From Vreelandella maris (GTDB taxonomy: Bacteria > Pseudomonadota > Gammaproteobacteria > Pseudomonadales > Halomonadaceae), in NCBI RefSeq assembly GCF_013371085.1, contig NZ_JABWCV010000021.1, forward strand, positions 1 to 64,000: a stretch of 64,000 bases of DNA, given 5' to 3'. Each line of letters begins with the position of its first letter. Within the stretch, counting starts at the first letter, position 1. The notes beneath the pieces were generated by a model. That model made no database searches. It saw only the letters and a program-made list of their open reading frames with translations, and was not told the origin of the DNA. The translations under genes and the position numbers were made by a program. Below are positions 58,548 to 64,000 of the stretch, one piece after another.

Positions 58548-59216
58548 TTAGCTACTCTCGCTGCCAGGCGCGTTGCGTTGGAAAGGCGCGGTTTTAAAAG
58601 CGGGCGATACCTTCGTTGGATCAACTTGGTTTTTATAGTTAGCTGTGGCTTCCGCCCACCACATTAGTTGACCTAGTGTGCGGCCAAAATAACTCTCCCA
58701 GCGCTCCTGTTCCTGACCAAACTGCCCGTCCTCGTTCAGCGCCTCCTGCGCTTTAGGTACATGAATCATGGCCGACACCGGCAGGCAGCCAAGCTCGGAT
58801 AGAAATGCCCGCATAGCAACGGCTGCACGCACGCCGCCCCATTGACCCATCGAATACGTCACGATGGCGCTAGGTTTAAATGCAAACAGTGATGCGCCAA
58901 AGTGATTAAGCAGATGGCTAAGCGCTGGGCTTATAGAGTGGTTATATTCAGGGCTGACCATTACATAGCCATCGGCGTGAGCGATCTTGTCTGCAAGTTG
59001 CGCTAAGTCACCCGGCGCATCGCTTTGTGCGTAAGCAAAATGCGGCTTGAAAGGCGCTTCCAGCGATAACGTTAGCGGATCAATAATCTCAGCCGTTGTA
59101 TTTGGGAGTGAGGAGAGTAAACGCTCGCAGGCTTTTGCTACCCGCTCGCCGAGTCGGGCGGGTGAAGGCGGCGTGCTGTTTCGGGTTGAACCCAGAAACA
59201 CTAAATAGTGTGCCAT
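58548..59216 (-). CDS. NAD(P)H-dependent FMN reductase family protein
   Basis: A 222-residue flavodoxin-fold oxidoreductase: VFLGSTRNSTPPSPARLGERV gives the FMN phosphate loop, MVSPEYNHSISPALSHLLNHF is the family signature, and YSMGQWGGVRAAVAMRAFLSELG follows. It differs from the ArsH encoded two genes upstream and is a second flavin reductase in the same run. It is 12 bp after acr3. A role in arsenical redox chemistry is inferred from position. Confidence 0.85.
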   Translation of the reverse strand: MAHYLVFLGSTRNSTPPSPARLGERVAKACERLLSSLPNTTAEIIDPLTLSLEAPFKPHFAYAQSDAPGDLAQLADKIAHADGYVMVSPEYNHSISPALSHLLNHFGASLFAFKPSAIVTYSMGQWGGVRAAVAMRAFLSELGCLPVSAMIHVPKAQEALNEDGQFGQEQERWESYFGRTLGQLMWWAEATANYKNQVDPTKVSPAFKTAPFQRNAPGSESS

Positions 59217-59228
59217 GGCCAGTGTTTC

Positions 59229-60308
59229 CTATTTGACGTTTTCAGTTGGAAAATAATGTCGGGTGTTATTGGCAATTTTCACCAGTGCCAGCATTAGTGG
59301 CACTTCGACTAGAACGCCGACGACGGTAGCCAGCGCAGCACCTGACTGTAAGCCAAACAGCGCAATTGCCGCTGCGACCGCCAATTCGAAGAAGTTACTC
59401 GCACCGACCATAGCGCCAGGGGCTGCAACGTTATGCGGAACCCGTCAAGCCTTAGCCCAGCCATAGGCAATAAAGAAAATCAAAAACGTTTGAATAATCA
59501 GTGGAATCGCGATGAGTACAATATGCAGTGGGTTATTGAGAATAACCTCGCCCTGGAAGGCAAATAGAAGCACGAGTGTGATGATCAAGCCAATCGGTGT
59601 GATGGGGCCAACGCGCTTCATAAAGACGTTGTCATACCACTCTGCGCCGCGTTTTTTGATCAAGGTTTGGCGCGTTATATAACCTGCTGCCAGGGGGATC
59701 ACAATATAGAGCACCACAGACAGGGCAACAGTATCCCACGGTACCTGAATATTGGAGATGCCTAGGAGGAAGACCACGATGGGCGCGAAAGCGAACAGCA
59801 TGATTACGTCGTTGAGCGCCACTTGCACCAGCGTATAAGCGGCATCACCGCGGGTTAAGTAGCTCCACACGAATACCATCGCGGTACACGGTGCGGCACC
59901 GAGAAGAATGGCGCCCGCTAGATATTGACTGGCTACTTCGGCAGGAATAAAAGGCCGAAAAATAACCATTAGGAAGAGCCAGGCAATGGCGAACATAGTG
60001 AAGGGTTTGATCAGCCAATTAACGGTGGTGGTAATAATCAAACCTTTTGGCTGGCGCCGCACGCCTAGGAGCGAGGTAAAATCAATCTGCGCCATCATTG
60101 GGAAAATCATCGCCCAGATAAGCACGGCCACCGGAATCGATACCTGGGCCACTTCGAAGCGCGAAAGCGTTTCCGGCACCGCGGGTATAAATTGTCCCAG
60201 TAAGATACCTGCCACAATAGCTAATGCCACCCATAGCGAAAGATAGCGCTCGAAGAACCCCATTCCTTCTGCGGTGGAGGGTGATGTGTTTTCGCCCAAT
60301 GCTGACAT
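59229..60308 (-). pseudogene. acr3: Acr3 arsenite efflux permease with one in-frame TGA
   Basis: An ACR3-family As(III)/H+ antiporter. From ATG at 60308 the frame runs 287 codons, with the conserved cysteine in LLGAAPCTAMVFVW (Cys141) and about eight helices, to a TGA at 59445-59447 after FFIAYGWAKA. The same frame then continues without interruption for 71 codons to a TAG at 59229: [32 protein letters not shown] and the last two helices, including the conserved Glu of FFELAVA. Without the TGA it would be 359 residues, normal for the family. A TGG-to-TGA change would explain it. It could be a recent nonsense mutation, a sequencing error, or readthrough. Confidence 0.88.
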
Positions 60309-60321
60309 TTGAAGCTCCTTG

Positions 60322-61059
60322 TTAAATGGCGCGTTGATTGACCCGTTTGGAAATTTCTTCAGCGCTCTCTTTACGTTCTGAATAACGGTCTGTGAGTAGA
60401 TCGCTACGCTCGCGCACCAACAGCGTAAATTTCACCAGCTCTTCCATCACATCGACAATACGGTCGTAGAAAGGGGAGGGTTTCATTCGGTTGTTTTCAT
60501 CAAATTCCATAAAGGCTTTTGGCACTGACGATTGATTGGGAATCGTCAGCATGCGCATCCAACGACCTAAAATACGCAGCTGATTGACCGTATTGAATGA
60601 CTGGGAGCCGCCACAAACCTGCATCACTGCCAATGTTTTGCCTTGGGTCGGGCGCACGCCACCTAGCGAAAGCGGAATCCAATCTATTTGCGCTTTCATA
60701 ATGCCGGTCATTGCGCCGTGTCGTTCAGGGGAGCACCACACCATCCCTTCGGACCATTGAGCTAACGTGCGTAGCTCGTCAACTTTGGGATGGCTGGCAT
60801 CTGCAGCATCCGGAAGCGGCAAGCCTTTTGGATCAAAAATTCTCGTTTCTGCACCCATGGCGGTCAGTAAGCGTGCTGCTTCCTCAACGGCTAAACGACT
60901 AAACGAGCGCTCACGCAAAGAACCGTATAACAGTAATATTTTAGGTGCATGCTCGGCGTTTTGTGGAACGCCAAGGCGATCACTGCTGGGCCGCTCAAAC
61001 AGCGCGGTATCGATGTTAGGTAAATCAGTCAGGTGGGGGAAATCTTTGAGTGACGACAT
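60322..61059 (-). CDS. arsH: Arsenical resistance flavoprotein ArsH
   Basis: An NADPH-dependent FMN protein of 245 residues that oxidises trivalent organoarsenicals to the less toxic pentavalent forms. The FMN-binding loop [20 protein letters not shown], the [24 protein letters not shown] stretch and [27 protein letters not shown] are hallmarks of ArsH. It is the first gene of the minus-strand arm, 13 bp before acr3. Confidence 0.95.
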   Translation of the reverse strand: MSSLKDFPHLTDLPNIDTALFERPSSDRLGVPQNAEHAPKILLLYGSLRERSFSRLAVEEAARLLTAMGAETRIFDPKGLPLPDAADASHPKVDELRTLAQWSEGMVWCSPERHGAMTGIMKAQIDWIPLSLGGVRPTQGKTLAVMQVCGGSQSFNTVNQLRILGRWMRMLTIPNQSSVPKAFMEFDENNRMKPSPFYDRIVDVMEELVKFTLLVRERSDLLTDRYSERKESAEEISKRVNQRAI

Positions 61060-61102
61060 TAGGGCTACCTGTTTAACGCTATTTTAGGTTAGTCACTCCA
61101 TG

Positions 61103-61122
61103 ATATACGTTTTTTCGTATAT
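61103..61122. promoter_or_regulatory. ArsR-type operator, copy 2 (arsH/arsC divergent region)
   Basis: ATATACG-tttttt-CGTATAT is a perfect inverted repeat with 7-bp arms and a 6-nt spacer, in the 150-bp region between divergent arsH and arsC. It can control both directions. It matches copy 1 at 54674 in 13 of 14 arm positions. Confidence 0.7.
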
Positions 61123-61209
61123 TTCTAGCGTCGCCTGCAAGCTGCAATATTGCCGTCATGAACCCAGCGTACAGTGGTAGCCATTAATTACATTAGAGGC
61201 TATTTATTT

Positions 61210-61623
61210 ATGTCGAAGCGCCGCGTGTTGTTTCTTTGCAACGTTAACTCTGCACGGTCCTTAATGGGAGAGGCGTTGCTTCGCCATATGGCAGGTGATC
61301 GTTTTGAATCGTTTAGCGCTGGTTCTGAACCGGATGAGCCCCATGCATTGACACTTGAAGCGCTGCGCAAACAGGGACTACCCACCGAAGGCTTACGCAG
61401 TAAGTCGTTGGATGAGTTTGAGAGCGAGACCTTCGATTTTGTCATTGTGCTGTGTGACAAGGCCCAGCAAGCCTGTCGGGATTGGCAAGGGCAGGCGGGC
61501 GAAGTGCTGTTCTGGGATATTCGCGACCCTCGCCTGATTGGCAAGCCAGACGCTTACGAGCAGGCATTATTGGAAATTCGTCGTCGCCTGCAGCTATGGC
61601 TGCCCCTGCATAAGTCTGCTTAA
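61210..61623 (+). CDS. arsC: Arsenate reductase, thioredoxin-coupled type
   Basis: A 138-residue LMW-phosphatase fold enzyme that reduces arsenate to arsenite. Starting at the ATG at 61210, the P-loop C10-NVNSA-R16 holds the nucleophile and the redox pair is C82 and C89 in VLCDKAQQACRDW; these are the same three positions as in the thioredoxin-dependent ArsC of plasmid pI258. The DP loop appears as WDIRDPR. This points to thioredoxin rather than glutaredoxin as reductant. An upstream start would add twelve residues without a ribosome site, while GAGG lies ten bases before 61210. Confidence 0.93.
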   Translation: MSKRRVLFLCNVNSARSLMGEALLRHMAGDRFESFSAGSEPDEPHALTLEALRKQGLPTEGLRSKSLDEFESETFDFVIVLCDKAQQACRDWQGQAGEVLFWDIRDPRLIGKPDAYEQALLEIRRRLQLWLPLHKSA

Positions 61624-61647
61624 TCTTACTCATAGGGGCAGGTCGAG

Positions 61648-63348
61648 ATGAAATGGATCAATAACTTAAGCGTCAAGGCGAGTTGGACGCTGGTGCTCTT
61701 GGCGTTCAGTGGTTTGGTCGTCGTGATTGGCGCATTGGGGCTGTTCGCTAACCATTTTGGACGCGATGCATTCACGTCGCTACATCAGCGGGACATGGCG
61801 CAGGTCAGTGAGCTTAATAGTGCTTACACGCAGTTATTACGTGCGCGTATTCAAATGAATCGTGCCGCAGAGTTGATTCGCACCCCGTCGTTTGATCGTC
61901 CCGCTCCGCTTATCGATGAATCACAGAGGTTGTTGGATACGGCGGCAGTCAACTTCGAACAGTTTTCATCGAGTGATTTTGAACCTGAGCAGCAAGCGTT
62001 AGTTGATCAACTGGCCGCTGATTTTCAATCGTTCGTTAACAATAACCTTAGCCTGCAGATGATGATGCTGGAAGAGCGTGATGTCTCTGGTTTTCTGTCA
62101 GGAGAGTCACGGGTAGATGACAGCAGCCAGCAATTTGTGCAGAGTGCCGAGGCATTTTTTAACGCCTTAAACCAGCGGGGTAACGGCCTTCTCGCACGTT
62201 ATGAGCAAGTATCATCGCTACTGTTTTGGGGCGTCATTGCGGTGTTGGGTGCCGCGCTGTTAGTGGTGGCGGTGGTGGTGTGGGGAGTGCGCAAGAATGT
62301 GCTTCGCCCTTTAAAAGTCATTACCGAGCATTTTCAACGCATTGCTAAAGGCGATCTATCCACGCCCGTTTCAGCCCACTCGACCAACGAAATTGGTCAG
62401 CTGTTTAGTGAGCTAGCCAGTATGCAGAGCGCTTTAACGACAACCGTGGATCGCCTTACTGCCAGCAGCCAGCAGGTCTATAGCAGCAGCCAGGAGATGA
62501 CTGAGCAGAACCAGCTCTTGGCCAGCCAAACCGATACCCAAGTGTCTGCCTTACAGCAAATGGCGGCGAGCCTGGAGCAGCTAACCGCGACGGTAAATCA
62601 AAATGCGGAAAGTGCGGCGCATGTAAGCCAATCGACCGCGGATGTTTCCCATAAGGCGCAGCAGGGTGACGAGGTCATTACCCAGTTTATTGCCACTATG
62701 GAGGCGATCAATGATCACTCTGAAGAGATCCAAAGCATCATCCGAATGATTGAGAGCATCGCTTTCCAAACCAATATATTGGCGCTGAACGCATCGGTTG
62801 AAGCGGCGCGTGCTGGTGAGCATGGACGTGGCTTTGCAGTCGTGGCAAATGAAGTGCGGGCGCTGGCAACCCGCAGTGCCAATGCTGCCAGCGAGATTCG
62901 ATCACGCATTGAAGCGTCGAGTGCGAGTGTCCAACAGGGCAGTGTATTGTCGCAGCAAGCGGGTGAGCATACTCGTGCGATAATGCAGGCTGCCAGTAAC
63001 GTGGATACGCTAATGACGCAAATAGCCAATGCCTCTGAGGAGCAGCGACGCGGCATTGAAGAAGTTAATCAGGCGGTGGTGCAAATTGATACTACGACGC
63101 AAGGAACCATGCGCTTAGTCAACCAGGCGGCCCAGAGCGCTGAAGGATTATCTCAGGAGGCTTTGCAAATGCGCGAGTATGCAGGACAGTTTAGTGTTGC
63201 CGAAGAAGCCGCCGGAATGAACTTTGCTGACATCAATGAACATAACGGCGAGTGCCCTGAATGGGAGCAGCTTAGTCAGCAACAGACCGCTTTACCTAGT
63301 TCTCATAGGCAACGCCATCGTGAAACCGATGTGATGACGTCTGCTTAA
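61648..63348 (+). CDS. Methyl-accepting chemotaxis protein
   Basis: A 566-residue transmembrane chemoreceptor. Membrane helices are at about 12-34 and 188-212, enclosing a four-helix-bundle (TarH-like) sensor domain. A HAMP domain ([23 protein letters not shown]) and the cytoplasmic signalling hairpin [39 protein letters not shown] (read in parts) follow. There is no NWETF-type CheR-docking end. It starts only 24 bp after arsC with no terminator between, so it may be co-transcribed with arsC; the ligand is unknown. Confidence 0.93.
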   Translation: MKWINNLSVKASWTLVLLAFSGLVVVIGALGLFANHFGRDAFTSLHQRDMAQVSELNSAYTQLLRARIQMNRAAELIRTPSFDRPAPLIDESQRLLDTAAVNFEQFSSSDFEPEQQALVDQLAADFQSFVNNNLSLQMMMLEERDVSGFLSGESRVDDSSQQFVQSAEAFFNALNQRGNGLLARYEQVSSLLFWGVIAVLGAALLVVAVVVWGVRKNVLRPLKVITEHFQRIAKGDLSTPVSAHSTNEIGQLFSELASMQSALTTTVDRLTASSQQVYSSSQEMTEQNQLLASQTDTQVSALQQMAASLEQLTATVNQNAESAAHVSQSTADVSHKAQQGDEVITQFIATMEAINDHSEEIQSIIRMIESIAFQTNILALNASVEAARAGEHGRGFAVVANEVRALATRSANAASEIRSRIEASSASVQQGSVLSQQAGEHTRAIMQAASNVDTLMTQIANASEEQRRGIEEVNQAVVQIDTTTQGTMRLVNQAAQSAEGLSQEALQMREYAGQFSVAEEAAGMNFADINEHNGECPEWEQLSQQQTALPSSHRQRHRETDVMTSA

Positions 63349-63425
63349 AATCCTAAAAACACTAATTTGCGTTTATTCCGAGGCTGTCAGCGCTATCATG
63401 CGGTTTTCTCTGGGCGACTAATGTT

Positions 63426-64000
63426 TTGCAATTGATCCAACGGCTCTTCTCGCCCGTCGTCTTTTTCTCTCAGCGTTTACTGAACGACCCTATGCTGCTC
63501 TCAATGAGCGGCCTATGGGTCGTTTTGTGGTGGCTGGAACCTCAGTCATTGACAGAGATGGCTGAGCGGGTGCATTGGACCACGCTTGCCGTGCTGACCG
63601 GCCTTATGCTGCTCAGTCGGTCGTTGGAGCTCAGTGGTTATTTAACGCTCTGGGGGCGCCAGCTGTTAGCCCGTCTGAAGGGTGAAAGGCGCCTAGCGGT
63701 TGGTTTGGTGCTGTTTTCAAGCCTGCTTTCTGCCGTCGTCACCAATGACGTAGCGCTGTTTATTGTCGTACCACTGACCCTTGGCCTCGCCAGAATGGCA
63801 ATGCTGCCTATTGCGCGTTTAATTGTGTTTGAAGCGCTAGCGGTGAATGCGGGGTCATCGCTGAGCCCGATTGGGAATCCACAAAACCTATATCTATGGC
63901 AGCTTTCAGGCCTACGTTTTGGCGAATTTCTATGGGTAATGCTACCGCTGGGTGTTGGTCTAATGCTGCTGCTCTTGCTCCTTATTCCCTTGGCGTTTCC
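63426..64000 (+). CDS. SLC13/ArsB-like anion permease, N-terminal part
   Basis: An open frame runs to the window end. It encodes several membrane helices and two family signatures: SAVVTNDVALFIVVPLTLGL and FEALAVNAGSSLSPIGNPQNLYLW, the N-D and S-P-I-G-N-P-Q-N elements of the SLC13/ArsB/CitM (ion transporter) superfamily. The start is uncertain: a TTG at 63426 is the first reasonable codon, and an ATG at 63492 is an alternative; neither has a good ribosome site. The substrate is unknown; its place beside the ars locus makes arsenite one possibility among others. Confidence 0.8.
   Translation, partial: MQLIQRLFSPVVFFSQRLLNDPMLLSMSGLWVVLWWLEPQSLTEMAERVHWTTLAVLTGLMLLSRSLELSGYLTLWGRQLLARLKGERRLAVGLVLFSSLLSAVVTNDVALFIVVPLTLGLARMAMLPIARLIVFEALAVNAGSSLSPIGNPQNLYLWQLSGLRFGEFLWVMLPLGVGLMLLLLLLIPLAF

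Noticed and set aside
59445..59447. Selenocysteine insertion at the acr3 TGA
   Set aside because: No convincing SECIS hairpin follows and Acr3 proteins have no known functional Sec/Cys at this point; kept only as a check under the acr3 findings.

Overview
The window looks like a chromosomal segment of a moderately halophilic gammaproteobacterium, most probably Halomonas/Vreelandella (Halomonadaceae). I infer this from gene order and protein character: gacA-uvrC-pgsA followed by tRNA-Gly/Cys/Leu, ihfB-lapA-lapB, sdhE-ygfX-nadB, dnaX-ybaB-recR, rnd-ycgL, a GntR-prpBC-acnD-prpF-prpD operon and an arsJ-type arsenic locus. Proteins are mildly acidic and GC content is moderate by eye. No rRNA, phage, insertion sequence, CRISPR array or replication origin was seen.

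1-8.4 kb: the start of a YdiJ-type FAD oxidase (cut by the window edge), a DUF4202 protein, serS, a SIMPL-domain exported protein, an AI-2E/PerM family membrane protein, trxA, cysB converging on a short cysH, and pabB. 8.5-17.2 kb: the 2-methylcitrate pathway of propionate catabolism, led by a GntR/FCD regulator with a perfect palindromic operator. It carries both dehydration routes (AcnD+PrpF and PrpD). 17.2-28.5 kb: housekeeping genes (a ComEA-like helix-hairpin-helix protein, pyrF, lapA-lapB, ihfB, sdhE-ygfX, nadB, three tRNAs, pgsA, uvrC, gacA, tRNA-Ala, argF, grxD).

28.6-50 kb: dnaX-ybaB-recR, rnd-ycgL-acpH-ycgN, an unannotated 51-codon ORF with two IWDxP motifs, oligopeptidase B, a small membrane protein, a class-II glutamine amidotransferase, fadD behind a PsrA-like operator, hrpA, a long-type KAS III, mlaA with an acidic repeat tail, a translationally coupled degenerate-receiver/PP2C phosphatase plus STAS pair, a Bcr/CflA exporter and a TauE/SafE permease. 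50-54.6 kb: pstSCAB, led by a near-perfect Pho box, with a hairpin and a second weaker Pho-like site between pstS and pstC. phoU and phoBR are absent here.

54.7-64 kb: an arsenic locus. One arm (+) is a dedicated GAPDH, ArsJ and a second MFS exporter. The other arm (-) is arsH, acr3, a second flavin reductase and a small CC-motif protein. Divergent from arsH are a thioredoxin-type arsC (Cys10/82/89) and a chemoreceptor, followed by a truncated SLC13/ArsB-like permease. Two copies of the same operator (ATATAYG-N6-CGTATAT) sit in front of the two arms, yet no arsR gene is present. The acr3 reading frame is interrupted by one in-frame TGA, after which the same frame continues with the conserved C-terminal part. 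This is the most notable single observation in the window.
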